Shown: positions 11,173 through 23,763 of the stretch, piece by piece
How positions within the stretch are numbered: the stretch's first letter is position 1
Layout: each line of letters starts with the position of its first letter
Assembly (NCBI GenBank): GCA_033398695.1
Contig: CM065815.1
Coordinates: 99,166,501-99,230,500 of the forward strand
Direction of reading: 5' to 3'
DNA length: 64,000 nucleotides
From: Orobanche coerulescens
Taxonomy: Eukaryota; Streptophyta; Magnoliopsida; Lamiales; Orobanchaceae
Made by a program: the position numbers and the translations under genes
Notes under the pieces: model-generated
Seen by the model: only the letters and a program-made list of their open reading frames with translations
Told to the model about the DNA's origin: nothing
Databases searched by the model: none

Positions 11173-12417
11173 GCCATTTATTATAAATAGGACAGCATCC
11201 TATTCGTGATTTCAGTTCTTTCTTCTCCCACTACCCGAATTCTTACACTTAGAACATAACTTCCCTCACCCTAAACACTTCATATCAACACCCTAGTTCG
11301 TGATTGAAGATCGTATATCATTGGAGATTGGTGTTCAAGCTTTCGGTGTTGGATTGCTTCAACTTCCTCCGTGTTCTTCACTACTTTGAGGTAGGTGATT
11401 CTTCACCGATGTTAGTAATGTTTTTAAGGACGTCTGATCATGTTTTGATAGCCAGTTATTTCGTTTATGATCGGTCATCACATGTTAGAAGGATACTTTT
11501 GACGTATCGGCACTATTTATCGTATGAACCTTTGAACCATCTCGGTTTATAGACTCTAGCGTTTTCAAATCGATTTATGATCGATGTCGGAGATTCCCTA
11601 GTTCGTATATTTTACGTAAGAAATCATATGTTTTTGGGACTTGGAATAATCGGAACTTAGAATATTTCTTGAAGATCGAAGATAAGATATGATGTTGAGT
11701 TGATTATCCGTATATTTGTACCTCATGATCATGGAACTTCCACAAACCTTTTAAGCATGACATGCTTGAGGATGACATGTTGTATCAACATAGAATTCGT
11801 GAATTCACCACCTTTCAACCCAGTTTTTCCGTTAGCAGTATTCTGCCATGCAGGGTTAGCGCACGCTAACATATAGGAGTTAACGTGCGCTATCGGGGTT
11901 CAGTTAACGCACAGAACGTACGTAGCGTACGTTATGTATCAGCCGATTCGAACTGTCAGTTCGTAGCTAGCGCACGCTAGTCTTACACGATAGCGTAGGC
12001 TAACAGGCCGGCTTAGCGCACGTTACGTAGAGTACGTAGCGCACGCTAAGCAGTCCAGGCAGATTGGTTATTTTGAGCTTTTCGGCCGTAGACCGAATTG
12101 TTAGGCCATCGTTCGACCTGAGATGATTTGTATATCATTCCTTTTGTTAAGGTTCGAGCTTGTTACGTTGATCGAAGGAGGTGGCCTTCGAGTGTGTCGA
12201 GATCATTGAAGTGTTTCGTCCTTGCCATTTTCGAGGCAAGTATCATATGTCGAGTTCGATTTATCATGCGTGTGGTTTTATTCATATTGTTGAATATGAG
12301 ATGTATTTCTGAAAATTCTCGTGATATTCGTTGTTGTTTGTTCGTATTGATGAACATGTTGAAATGCATATGTGTATGCATAATTGATTGATTATGGTAT
12401 AAATGATCCGAGGGGGT

Positions 12418-12590
12418 CATGAGGATCTATGCTGAGGGCGCTGGATCGAATGTCCACCATGCGTTGGTCCGACGGGGTCATCATGGGGATCTATGCTGAG
12501 GGCGCTGGATCCTTGGACGGGTTTTCCACCATGCGTTGGTCCGACGGGATCATTATGGGGATCTATGCTGAGGGCGCTGGATCGCTGGAT
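12418..12590 (+). repeat. ~72-bp tandem repeat in LTR 2
   Basis: Copies of the unit with CCATGCGTTGGTCCGACGGG begin near 12453 and 12526, as in LTR 1 and LTR 3. Confidence 0.75.
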
Positions 12591-13074
12591 TACCTTGTAT
12601 TGTGTTGATGGAATCGTGAGGATTCGCATCGTTGGATTCCGGTGGCGGAAGTCCGTTTTGCATGCTTTATGATGCATTGATGATTTATTGTTTGACGATA
12701 CTTGTACTAGCATTGTTTTGCTAACCCCTTTCGGGGGTGGACATTGTTTTGATATTCAGGTAGCTGAGGAGCGGGGAGGCAACCACGCGATGCAAGCGGA
12801 GACGATGGAATGGCTCAGTGATGTGATTGATGTTATTGTTATTGTGATTTGTCTTCTTGGTTCGTTTAGTACTCGAGTACGTCTGTTTTAATAAGTCAAT
12901 TCGATATGGTTGTATAAGTTAACTCATTTGATCGGTTGAATCAAATCTGTATTTGAACTTCAGTTGTTCGATTGTATTGTTTTTACACTTCTTCTAAATT
13001 TAGCCTTGTAAATCCTTATCTAAAGGGTTTACGGCGCTGTAATTATTCCGAATATCTCGGGGTGTTACAGAATA

Positions 13075-13090
13075 TGGTATCGAGCTAAGA
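13075..13090 (+). other. Primer-binding site, INT 2 (one base short)
   Basis: Reads TGGTATCGAGCTAAGA where INT 1 has TGGTATCAGAGCTAAGA. The missing base falls in a CAG trinucleotide, matching the wider pattern of copy differences in this window. Confidence 0.8.
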
Positions 13091-13309
13091 TTTATGGATA
13101 TCTTGGCAGTCGGGTTAGTTGGGTCTGTTTACGTTATTTGATTATTGGTCGTTCGTAACATCACTGCTGAGCCAGCATCGTCAAGTGGACTGTGGTTGTA
13201 AGTTTCCTAATCTCGAATACTACTGTTTTATTTAATTCATGTCTTGTAAACATTGATGGATGTACTTTGAGAAAGTTTGTCCTGGATATTGAGTATTTAT
13301 GTTTATAGT

Positions 13310-14420
13310 ATGTTGAAAGGAGGTCGTGGACGCGGACGCGGTCGTGGACGCGGACGTGGTAATGCGAGGCAAGAAGAGTCGGTATCTACCCCAGAGATAG
13401 CCACTAGTCGAACGGATTCACATTAGGGGGACGGCGAGGGAGCGGCAAATAATAATGCGAGATCCTAACGTGCGGGAGTGCTTGGCAGTGGTTGCCAGAT
13501 AAACCGGTTTGCTCAAGTTGTGGATCGCATGCGAGGCAGCGATGGGGCGGCATAACGTGGAAAATCGAGGAGATAGATGGCTTACCAAGTGATTAAATTG
13601 CACCCTCCGAAATTTGACGGTTCTGTGAGACGCTTTCTTGGGATCACGGTCAAGGAATTAGAGAAGATTTTTGCGAGGATTAAGCGTCCCAACGATAGGA
13701 AGGTTCCGGTGCCCGGTATCTTTTGGCCAGGAGGCTTTCGGCGGTGGGAGGCCATTCGACCGAGGAGCACAATGTTGATGGACGGAATTCAAATTGATGA
13801 TGGAGGCGCGATATTGTCCTCGCTTGATTAGAGAAGCCCGAGTTCGGGAGTTTTCTCACCACAAAATTTGGAAGTATTCGTGACGGACGTGATTAAGACT
13901 TTTAATCACCGGTGACTTATGTGCGCCACTTGGTCGGACCGAGGCGGAGAAGATTTTTCATTTTGACATGCGAATGAAGCCGTAAATTCAGCGGTATATG
14001 TCCGGATTTGAATGTACCACCTTGCGGCGATGTCAGGACAAGGCGTTGGCCTATGATATGAAGGAGGCGGTAGAAAGCGGCGGAAGCAAAGAAGCGAAGG
14101 TGTCAGCAACTTCACGGAGGATAAGAGTAGCGGACCTCTCAAGGGTCGATCCTCTTTTCATTCATCCAGAGACCTCCGCATCCTTCTCGAGGTGGAAAGA
14201 AGTTCAGGCGGCAAAGGCTTTGAGACGCAGGAAAGAAGTGTTACAACTGTGGCAAGGCGGGACATGTTCGACGTGATTGTTTCGCGCCTGCTGTGACCTG
14301 TTTCGAGTGTGGACAGGAAGGACATCGCGCAAGATTTTGTGGGAATGCGACCCAATCTTTTGGTACTCGCACTCCAGCTCCAGTCCCGAAGGAGACGAGT
14401 GTGAACTAGACGCAGCAAAG
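13310..14420 (+). pseudogene. Gypsy A gag, INT 2 (frameshifted)
   Basis: The same RG-rich start MLKGGRGRGRG as INT 1, followed by fragments VIKLHPPKFDGSVRRFLGI and ELEKIFARI in one frame and DKALAYDMKEA in another. The zinc knuckle near 14250 is complete at sequence level (CYNCGKAGHVRRDCF), unlike INT 1. Many single-base gains and losses against INT 1 (for example GGGACAGCAGGG versus GGGACGGCGAGGG) scatter the reading over three frames. Function would be capsid formation and RNA binding; as written it is non-coding. Confidence 0.8.
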
Positions 14421-14550
14421 TGGATTTCAGCAGCAGAACGCTGGGAAGAAAGAGGCATCCAGTGCTAGGTCTGTTCCTCCGCGCCTGTACGGAATGAGGA
14501 AATCTGATGACTAGAACACAGCTGTTGCATCAGGTACGATTCAGATCCTT

Positions 14551-15018
14551 TTGCAACCAGTTAGTGTCTTGTTCGACTCGGGAGCTACGCATTCTTTTAT
14601 ATCTTTGAACTGTGTTAATCGTTTGAAAATCTCGTGCTTGTATAATTGTGAACCTTATGTTGTGGGATTACCGAGCGGAGAGAAAATTGTGGGAACACTA
14701 GAAGCTAGGGATTTCCCAGTATCTATAGAAGGAAGAGAGTGGCCATCGAATCTCATTGTAGTTGACATCTACGGTGACGATTTAATTCTCGGAGATGATT
14801 GGCTCAACCGTTATGGAGTACATTACGAATGCCGAGAGAGAGTCATTTCCATCATTGCTGATGACGGATCTGAACACTTATTCCGAGGATGGAGACCAGG
14901 AAGCTCGGGAAAATTGATCAAAGCAATGAAAGCCGTGAAATTACTGAAGCAGGGATGTCACGGACTTTGGTGCTATGCCATGAGGAAAGAGGAAGGAGTA
15001 GAGCTCTCGTCTATTTGA
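14551..15018 (+). pseudogene. Gypsy A protease domain, INT 2
   Basis: Open frame of 155 codons containing VLFDSGATHSFI and LILGDDWLNRYG, the retropepsin active site and distal motif. It is almost identical to 7370-7827, with just a few substitutions and no internal frame break, in contrast to the heavily altered sequence on both sides. Confidence 0.85.
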
Positions 15019-15019
15019 T

Positions 15020-16316
15020 TGTGAATGAGTTCTCGATGTATTTCTGACGAACTACAGGTTACCTCCGCGAGAGGAGTGGAATTCACTATCGAACTAGAGC
15101 ACAGGCGGCTCCTATTTCCGAGCACCATACCGCATGGCGCCAACCGAGATGTATGAACTCAAGAAGCAACTGGGAGGAATTGTTACAGAAGGGCTATATC
15201 CAACCTAGCGTTTCTCCTTGGGGAGCGCCCGTTCTCTTTGTCGGAAGAAAGACGGATCCCTCCGATTGTGTATTGATTACAGGGAGCTCAACAAGATGAC
15301 GATCAAGAATAAGTATCCTATACCTCGGATTGACGACTTGTTTGATCAGCGCAAGGGCAAGGTATTCTCGAAGATTGACTTGCGATCGGGATACCACCGG
15401 TTGAGAATTAAGAATCGGATATACCAAATGCCTTTCGAGATCCCTGCGGGCATTATGAATTCGTAGTGATGCCGTTTGGACTTACCAATGCTCTGCAGTA
15501 TTCATGCAATTGATGAATCGGGTATTCTTGGAATACTTGGATAAATTTGTGGTCGTCTTCATTGACGACATCTTGATATATTCGAGGGACGAGAGGAACA
15601 TCTCGAACATTTACGTGTGGTTTTGAGCACCTTGAGGAAGGAGCATTTGTATGCAAAACTTTCAAAATGCGAGTTACGGCTTAAGGAAGTAACCTTCCTT
15701 GGGCATGTGATATCACCGACGGAGTTGGTGGACCGAAGAAAGTCGAAGCAATCTTGGATTGGGAAGCTCCTAAAACGTGAAAGAAGTCGAAGCTTCTTAG
15801 GACTTCCGGATATTATCGCCGCTTTGTAGAGGATTTTCCAAAATTGCTCGTCCGCTCACCCGATTATTCTGAGAAAACTCAAAAGTTCATGTGGAATGAG
15901 AAGTGCCAGTGGTTTTGACGAACTTAAGAGGAGGTGGCGACACCTATATTAGCGTTGCGAGAGGGAACCGATGGATTCATGGTATACAACGACGCTTCAA
16001 ATCGGGGTTTGGGTTGTGTGTTGATGCGAAGGATAAAGTGATTGCTTATGCTTCTCGGCAATTGAAACCGTATGAGGTTAATTACCCGACTCACGATCTG
16101 GAGCTAGCAGCTGTGGTCTTTGCCTTGAAAATTTGGCGGCATTATTTGTATGGCACTCATTGTCAGATCTTTACAGATCATAAGAGCCTCAAGTACATTT
16201 TGATGAAAGAGTTAAACATGAGGCAGAGAAGGTGGTTGGAATTGATCAAGGATTACGACTTGGAGATTCTCTATCATCGGGAAAGCAAACGTAGTAGGCG
16301 ATGCTTTGAGCCGTAA
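15020..16316 (+). pseudogene. Gypsy A RT and RNase H, INT 2 (many frame breaks)
   Basis: RT motifs are readable in pieces: [34 protein letters not shown], a catalytic [10 protein letters not shown] near 15565, and [12 protein letters not shown]. RNase H keeps [21 protein letters not shown] and [11 protein letters not shown]. Against INT 1 there are dozens of one- or two-base differences, most at CAG, CTG or CCG, leaving no long frame across RT. Each domain's role is as in INT 1. Confidence 0.82.
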
Positions 16317-16439
16317 ACTGTTTCTCTTCGAGTGTTGGAAGCACTTACGTCCCAAACCAGTATTCAACGAGAACTGATCCGCGAGGGGATTGAAGTATGG
16401 GCACCAGGAATCCAAGGGCAACTTTATGTGATGGAACTG

Positions 16440-17862
16440 ACTTCATCACTAGTCTAGGAGATCAAGTCTAAGCAACTGAACGATTCCCTGATCCTTCGAT
16501 TATGTGACGAAGTAAAGAAAGGAAAAGCCCGGGATTCGTGATACAAGACGATGGAGTTACGAGATTTCGAGTCGACTTTGCGTTCGAGGATGATGATTTG
16601 AGACGGACAATTTTGAAAGAAGCTCATAGCGCGCCTATTCTATTCACCCGAGCGGTAGTAAGATGTATAAATATTTAAAGCAAAACTTCCGGTGGGGAAT
16701 ATGAAGAAGGACGTGAGTACGTTTGAAGTGTTTGAATTGTCGTGAGTTAAGATTGAACATCGGCGACACTGCGGAATGTTAAAGCCGCTTAGATCCACGA
16801 ATGGAAGTGGGAGGATATCTTGATGGACTTCATTACTAGTATGCCAAGGACTAGAACGGGAATGAACATGATTTGGGTTGTAATTGATCGACTAACCAAG
16901 TCGGCTCATTTCCTGGGAATTAAAGATACATGGGGACCCGAGAGATTGGCGCGAGTATTTATTGCGGAGATAGTCAGATTGCATGGGACGCCAAAGACCA
17001 TTATTTCGGATCGAGATGGTCGCTTCATGTCACATTTCTGGAAAGCAGTTCACAGGACTTTGGGGACTGAGCTCAACTTTAGCACAGCTTATCATCCCCA
17101 AACGGATGGTCAGTCTGAGAGAACTATACAGACTGTAGAAGACATGCTTAGAGCTTGTGCTTTGGATTGGTCAACTGATTGGGAAGTTCATTTGCCATTA
17201 GTTGAATTCACCTACAATAATAGTTGGCACGCTTCTATTAAGATGGCCCCATTTGAAGCTTTATACGGGAGAAGATGCCGATCACCCCTGTGTTGGGATG
17301 ATTCTTCGGATTTGATCGGGACGGAACCGGAATTGATTATTCAGACTCAAGAGAAGATAGCTTTGATTCGAGAGAGACTGCTGATCGCCTGAGTCGACAA
17401 AAGTCTTATGCAGATGTACGTCGTCGCCCTCTAGAGTTCGACGCTGGGGACCATGTACTATTGAAGGTGTCTCCTACACGAGGGATTTTCCGTTTTGGGA
17501 GGAGAGGCAAGCTTAGTCTGAGATATATCGGACCATTCGAGATCCTCGAGAGAGTGGGAAATTTAGCATACAGGTTGTCCTTACCGCCATCGCTGAGTCA
17601 CGTTCACAATGTGTTTCACGTATCCCAACTGCGGAAGTATGTACCGGACCCCAGTCACGTCATTGATTTCGACGAGATCGAAATAGCCAATGATGGCACC
17701 TTCGAAGAGAGACCAATCAAGATACTTGAGAGCCGGATCAAACAATTGAGGAATAAACCAATACACTTGGTTAAAGTCTGATAGTCACGACATGGAGTCG
17801 AAGAGGCCACTTGGGAAACGGAGGATGATGAAGACTAGATATCCGGAGTTGTTTTCATCTTA
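16440..17862 (+). pseudogene. Gypsy A integrase, INT 2 (broken)
   Basis: The zinc-binding N-terminus (16440-16780) is scrambled by small indels. The catalytic core 16820-17392 is an open 190-codon frame with VIDRLTKSAHF, SDRDGRFMSHFW and AYHPQTDGQSERTIQ, practically identical to INT 1. A stop arises at 17390-17392 where INT 1 has CCCAGAGTC. The C-terminal segment resumes at 17461-17781 and ends just before the GVEEATWE region, which is shifted by further indels. Core preservation beside damaged flanks mirrors the protease segment. Confidence 0.85.
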
Positions 17863-17898
17863 AGTTTCGGGACGAAACTTCTTTTTAGGGAGGAAGGA

Positions 17899-20241
17899 TG
17901 TAATACCCGAGATTTCTGTTATGTAATTGGAACTTGTGATATTGTAATCATTGTACTTAATCTGAGTATTATTTTCCGTATTTCATAATCCGATGTTGTC
18001 GAGCGTTTAAATTCGTGGTTGTGATTTAAAGATTGTAAATCTGCGCATGTAGCGCACGCTACCAGCTATGTTTAGCGTGCGCTAACGTAGATTCATAGCG
18101 CACGCTACAGAGGGTCATTAGCGCACGCTATGCATGGTCAATTTGATTGAGACGTGCGGTAGGTGAGATCTGGCCGGGGGACCCCTGTCGGATCATGTCG
18201 GATGTATCTGGACGGCTTTCAGGGAAAAGCCGAGTCAACGCCTTAGCGCACGCTACAGGTATATGCGTAGCGCACGCTAAAGTGCTGAGTACAGTTTAGT
18301 CAGTGAGCCATTAGCGCACGCTACGAACAGGGTCTAGCGCGCGCTAATAGCCATTTATTATAAATAGGACAGCATCCTATTCGTGATTTCAGTTCTTTCT
18401 TCTCCCACTACCCGAATTCTTACACTTAGAACATAACTTCCCTCACCCTAAACACTTCATATCAACACCCTAGTTCGTGATTGAAGATCGTATATCATTG
18501 GAGATTGGTGTTCAAGCTTTCGGTGTTGGATTGCTTCAACTTCCTCCGTGTTCTTCACTACTTTGAGGTAGGTGATTCTTCACCGATGTTAGTAATGTTT
18601 TTAAGGACGTCTGATCATGTTTTGATAGCCAGTTATTTCGTTTATGATCGGTCATCACATGTTAGAAGGATACTTTTGACGTATCGGCACTATTTATCGT
18701 ATGAACCTTTGAACCATCTCAGTTTATAGACTCCTAAGCGTTTTCAAATCGATTTATGATCAGTAATCGGAGATTACCTAGTTTGTATATTTTACGTAAG
18801 AAATCATATGTTTTTGGGACTTGGAATAATCGAAACTTAGAATATTTCTTGAAGATCGAAGATAAGATATGATGTTGAGTTGATTATCCGTATATTTGTA
18901 CCTCATGATCATGGAACTTCCACAAACCTTTTAAGCATGACATGCTTGAGGATGACATGTTGTATCAACATAGAATTCGTGAATTCACCACCTTTCAACC
19001 CAGTTTTTCCGTTAGCAGTATTCTGCCATGCAGGGTTAGCGCACGCTAACATATAGGAGTTAACGTGCGCTATCGGGGTTCAGTTAACGCACAGAACGTA
19101 CGTAGCGTACGTTATGTATCAGCCGATTCGAACTGTCAGTTCGTAGCTAGCGCCGCGCTAGTCTTACGATAGCGTCGCTAACGGGCGGCTTAGCGCCGCG
19201 TTACGTAGAGTACGTAGCACACGCTAAGCAGTCCAGGCAGATTGGTTATTTTGAGCTTTTCGGCCGTAGACCGAATTGTTAGGCCATCGTTCGACTTGAG
19301 ATGATTTGTATATCATTCCTTTTGTTAAGGTTCGAGCTTGTTACGTTGATCGAAGGAGGCGGCCTTCGAGTGTGTCGAGATCATTGAAGTGTTTCGTCCT
19401 TGCCATTTTCGAGGCAAGTATCATATGTCGAGTTCGATTTATCATGCGTGTGGTTTTATTCATATTGTTGAATATGAGATGTATTTCTGAAAATTCTCGT
19501 GATATTCGTTGTTGTTTGTTCGTATTGATGAACATGTTGAAATGCATATGTGTATGCATAATTGATTGATTATGGTATAAATGATCCGAGGGGGTCATGA
19601 GGATCTATGCTGAGGGCGCTGGATCGAATGTCCACCATGCGTTGGTCCGACGGGATCATCATGGGGATCTATGCTGAGGGCGCTGGATCGTTGGACGGGT
19701 TTTCCACCATGCGTTGGTCCGACGGGATCATCATGGGGATCTATCTTTGAGCGCCGGATTTGGATTACCTTGTATTGTGTTGATGGAATCGAGAGGATTC
19801 GCATCGTTGGATTCCGGTGGCGGAAGTCCGTTTTGCATGCTTTATGATGCATTGATGATTTATTGTTTGACGATACTTGTACTAGCATTGTTTTGCTAAC
19901 CCCTTTCGGGGGTGGACATTGTATTGATATTCAGGTAGCCGAGGAGCGGGGAGGCAACCACAGTACCGACAGGACGATGGAATGGCTCAGTGATGTGATT
20001 GATGTTATTGTTATTGTGATTTGTCTTCTTGGTTCGTTTAGTACTCGAGTACGTCTGTTTTAATAAGTCAATTCGATATGGTTGTATAAGTTAACTCATT
20101 TGATCGGTTGAATCAAATCTGTATTTGAACTTCAGTTGTTCGATTGTATTGTTTTTACACTTCTTCTAAATTTAGCCTTGTAAATCCTTATCTAAAGGGT
20201 TTACGGCGCTGTAATTATTCCGAATATCTCGGGGTGTTACA
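17899..20241 (+). mobile_element. Gypsy A LTR 3
   Basis: 2343 bp, ending GGTGTTACA at 20241 and followed by the ATATC target duplication. The motif array (18049-18350), TATA box (18359-18367), second cluster (19036-19230), tandem repeat (19600-19760) and hairpin (19899-19913) correspond to LTR 2. Confidence 0.9.
18049..18350 (+). promoter_or_regulatory. TAGCGCACGCTA motif array in U3 of LTR 3
   Basis: The eight-copy array recurs with the same spacing as in LTR 2, ending nine bases before TATAAATAG at 18359. Confidence 0.65.
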
Positions 20242-20246
20242 ATATC

Positions 20247-20600
20247 ATCCTAGGCAGCTTACCTAGGAGCTTTGAGCAGTTCCGCCTAAATCAATATAAG
20301 AATCGTAGGGAATATACCTTCATGGAATTGGTGACAGAGCTTCAAGCTGCAGAAGGTCTATTTAGGCATGGGTATCTAGTTCTTGCGGCTACAGGTGTTT
20401 CGACTTCTAAACCCAAGTAGGGGAAGAATAAGAAACAAGTGAGCCAAAAGCAAATGACAACTCTCAAGGTGAAAAGCAAGGCTCCTCACCCTGAAGCGAA
20501 CAAAAAGCCGAAGGGGAAGTGCTTTAAATGCGGTCAGAAATAACATTTTAAAGCGGACGGCCCTGCTCTTAGGAAAGGTATATCTCGTGCACTAGTAGTT
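20247..20600 (+). pseudogene. Copia gag, C-terminal part (after Gypsy A)
   Basis: Right after the ATATC duplication the Copia frame resumes as ILGSLPRSFEQFRLNQYKN and FMELVTELQAAEG, the end of the UBN2 capsid domain. A zinc knuckle follows near 20520 (CFKCGQK, then a stop where glycine would be expected, then HFKADG). Internal stops near 20418 and 20540 mark it as decayed. Confidence 0.8.
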
Positions 20601-20609
20601 AAAACATGT

Positions 20610-23450
20610 TTGGCAGCGTGTTCTTCCACTTCGTGTATAGTTGATTCAGGGTCTACTGATCATGTTTGCTTTGACTCGCATGGTTTTCAGGTAACCAAAC
20701 AGCTTAGTGCGGACGAGATTACTATCAACTGGGGTGACTATTCCAGGCTTATGGCTGTTGCAGTGGGAGTCGTGCAGTTGAAGATTACTGATAAATTATT
20801 AGTCCTTAATAATGTATTATTAGTACTGAATTTTTGAATGAATTTAATTTCGGTTTCTAAATAAAAATGCGATGGTTATTCAGTTTCTTTTGGTGATGAT
20901 GCTATTATTAGGAAAAGAAACGGTGAATATATTTGCAAAGGTATTTTTAATGATGGACTGTATGTCATTAATACTGCACAAACTTCCATGCACAAATCAC
21001 TTAACTCTTTGTCTAAACCTAAAAAGAGAAAAGAACCTTCAAGTATAAACCAAACATATATGTGGCATTTACGGTTAGGTCATGTAAACCTTAGGAGGAT
21101 TCAAAGATTGGTAGATGATGGCCCATTGGATGACCTCCATGTTGAGTCATTTCCAATCTGTGAATCTTGTCTGAAAGGTAAGATGACCAAAAGGGTTTTT
21201 AAAACCAAGGGAAGCTGTGCTCAGAATGTGTTAGAATTGGTTCATACGGATGTATGTGGTCCAATGAATATCCAGGCTAGGGGTGGTTTCGAGTCATCAT
21301 GTTTATAGATGATTATTCGAGATATGGATACATCTATTTGATGTGGCATAAGTCTGAAGCTTTTGACAAGTTCAGAGTCTTCAAGGCTGAAACGGAGAAG
21401 CGTCATGGGAAGAGTATCAAGTCACTACGATCTGATCATGGTGGCGATTAGTGGAGAGTTTTTGGATTTCTTGGCAAATGAGGGGATTTCGTCCCGACTC
21501 ACTGCGCCGGAACTCCACAACAAAATGGTGTTGCTGAAACTCTTTTAGAAATGGTTAGATCAATGATGAGTTATTGGGATTTACCTATTTTGTTTTGGGG
21601 ATACACCTTAGAAACAGCGGCGTACATTCTAAACCTGGTGCCTTCGAAGTTAGTTCCAAAAAGACCACAGAACTGTGGAGTGGGTGAAAGCCCAGTCTAG
21701 GACATGTTCGGATTTGGGGTACTCCAGGACATGTGCTGAATAAGGAAGCTGATAAGTTGGCATCTCGTACAGAAGTACGAGTGTTTGTAAGATATCCTAA
21801 GGGAACAAAGGGTGGATTGTTCTATAGTCCCCAGGATCAGAAGGTCATTGTTAGCACCAATGCTCGATTCCTGGAACAGGATCATATGATCAGTCACAAG
21901 CCCATGAGCGAGATAATTCCGGAAGAGTTGAGGGGCGAGACTCCGTCTATACCAATCGTACAAGCGCCAACTAACACTGCACCACGTATCGATTTTGAGA
22001 TGTTTGCACCAACTCGGGATTTGCCTCATTGTAGTGGGAGGGTTGTTCAACAAGCGGAACGATTCATAGGCATGGGACAGTCTTCGGACTTTATCCCAGG
22101 CGAAGATGAACCAGATCCATGTACTTACAAAGAGGCAATCCAAGATAAAGATGCTGACTCCTGGAAAGTAGCAATGGAATCAGAAATGGGATCTATAGAT
22201 TCCAATCAAGTGTGGGAGCTAGTACAACTACCTGATGGGGCACAAGCCATTGGGAGTAAGTGGGTCTACAAGCGAAAGAAATGAGGTGACAGGAAGGTTG
22301 AAGCCTTCAAAGCGAGGCTTGTTGCGAAAGGTTACACTCAGAAAGAGGGTATCGATTATGATAAAACCTTCTCGCCAGTAGCCATGCTTAACTCAATCCC
22401 GATTCTTTTAGCTAGCTGCACATTTGGATCTAGAGCATTAGCAAATGGATGTCAAGACTGCATTCCTGAATAGGAGCCTAGACAAGGAAATCTATATACG
22501 GCAACCAGAGGGATTCATTACTGAGGGAGAAGAGCACTTAGTGTGCAAGCTTAAAAGATCCATTTATGGACTTAAGCAAGCATCTAGATCTTGGAACATT
22601 TGATTTGACGAGGTTGTCCAGTCATATGGATTCGTCCAATGTCTGAGTGAGAGTTGTGTGTATAAGAAATGCGATGGAAATGTGTTGGTGTTTCTTGTGT
22701 TGTATGTAGACGATATACTTTTGATTGGAAACAACATGAAGGAGTTGTCGGGCGTATGGGTATGGCTATCTAGGCAGTTCGATATGAAGGATTTTGGAGA
22801 AACATGACACATCCTTGGAATCATGATCTTTCATGATCGGAACAAAAGTATGTTGTGCTTATCTCAGGTATCTTATATCGATACAGTGCTAAAGCGGTTC
22901 AGCATGGAGAATTCCAAGAAAGGTTTTCTATCTTACAGACATGGAACTCAACTATCTAAGGATATGTGTCCCAAGACACAAAAGGATATAGATAACATGA
23001 AGTTGATCCCTTATGCACCATCTGTGGGAAGCCTCATGTATGATATGCTTTGCACTAGACCAGATATCTGTCATGCAGTAGGCATGGCTGCTAGATATCA
23101 GTCGAACCCAGGACCATGACACTAGATTGCTATCAAACACATACTCAAGTAGTTGAGAAGGACTAGGGAGTATATGCTAGTATATCAATCAGACAACCTA
23201 TGTCTGGTGGGTTATACTGACTCAGATTTTTCATCAGACAAAGAAAAGTCCAAGTCTACTTTGGGTTGTGTGTTTATCCTAGGAGGTGGAGCCATTAGTT
23301 GGAGGAGTGTGAAGTAGAAATGCGTCTCGGACTATACTATGGAAGCTGAGTACGTGGCAGCCTCTGAGGCATCCAAGGAGGCGGTGTGGCTCAAGTACTT
23401 CCTGTGGGACTTAGATGTAATTCCGGATTTACCTAAGGGTATTATTTTAT
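20610..23450 (+). pseudogene. Copia pol (PR-IN-RT-RH), degenerate
   Basis: Domains appear in Copia order. Protease has CIVDSGSTDHVCF near 20635. The GAG-pre-integrase region has MWHLRLGHVNLRRI and CESCLKGKMTKR near 21060-21190. Integrase has VLELVHTDVCGPMN and remnants to about 21660. RT has WKVAMESEMGSIDSNQVWELV and GSKWVYKRK near 22160-22280, and the catalytic LYVDDILLIG near 22700. RNase H has GYTDSDFSSDKEKSKSTLGC and MEAEYVAASEASKEAVWLK. Several stops (for example at 20836, 21306, 22282, 22804) and frame changes inactivate it. There is a clear deletion between integrase and RT near 21700. The integrase-before-RT order confirms Ty1/Copia. Confidence 0.9.
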
Positions 23451-23679
23451 TGTGATAATACCGGTGCAGTCGCAAATTAAAGGGAACCATGAGCCCACAA
23501 GGTAAGTAAACATATCAACTGCAAGTACTACATCATACGACACTTCATAAAGGAAGGAGACGTTGTTTTTGGCAGGGTTGCATCAGAAGATAGTCTTGCT
23601 GATCCTTTCACGAAAGGCCTACCTTCAAAAGTTTTTGAAAGGCATGTGGAAGGAATGGGATTACGGTGTATGGCAGCAT

Positions 23680-23763
23680 TGTTTTGAGTATAAGTGGGAG
23701 AAATGAGAGACTATGTAATAGAGTAGTATACTTTAAAGCATGCTTTGAGTATAAGTGGGAGAT
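23680..23763 (+). other. Copia 3' internal end with duplicated polypurine tract
   Basis: TTTTGAGTATAAGTGGGAGA at 23680-23700 recurs as CTTTGAGTATAAGTGGGAGA about 63 bp downstream, directly before the LTR. Either purine tract could prime plus-strand synthesis; the second abuts TGTTAGGG. Confidence 0.7.

Larger units (their letters stand above)
10722..13069 (+). mobile_element. Gypsy A LTR 2 (shared middle LTR)
   Basis: 2348 bp. It is at once the 3' LTR of INT 1 and the 5' LTR of INT 2: a polypurine tract precedes it and a primer-binding site follows it. It keeps both motif clusters (10871-11172, 11856-12052) and the TATAAATAG box at 11182-11190, and appears the least altered of the three. Confidence 0.9.
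3557..20241 (+). mobile_element. Gypsy family-A multimer: LTR-INT-LTR-INT-LTR
   Basis: Three LTRs (3557-5878, 10722-13069, 17899-20241) separate two internal regions. Each LTR starts TGTAATACCCGAG and ends GGGTGTTACA. The array as a whole is flanked by ATATC at 3552-3556 and at 20242-20246, inside a Copia gag, so one integration site bounds two element lengths. The pol order PR-RT-RNaseH-IN, the iMet-type primer site, the ~2.3-kb LTRs and a chromodomain-like integrase tail place it among Ty3/Gypsy chromoviruses, probably the Tekay (Del) clade. Confidence 0.9.
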
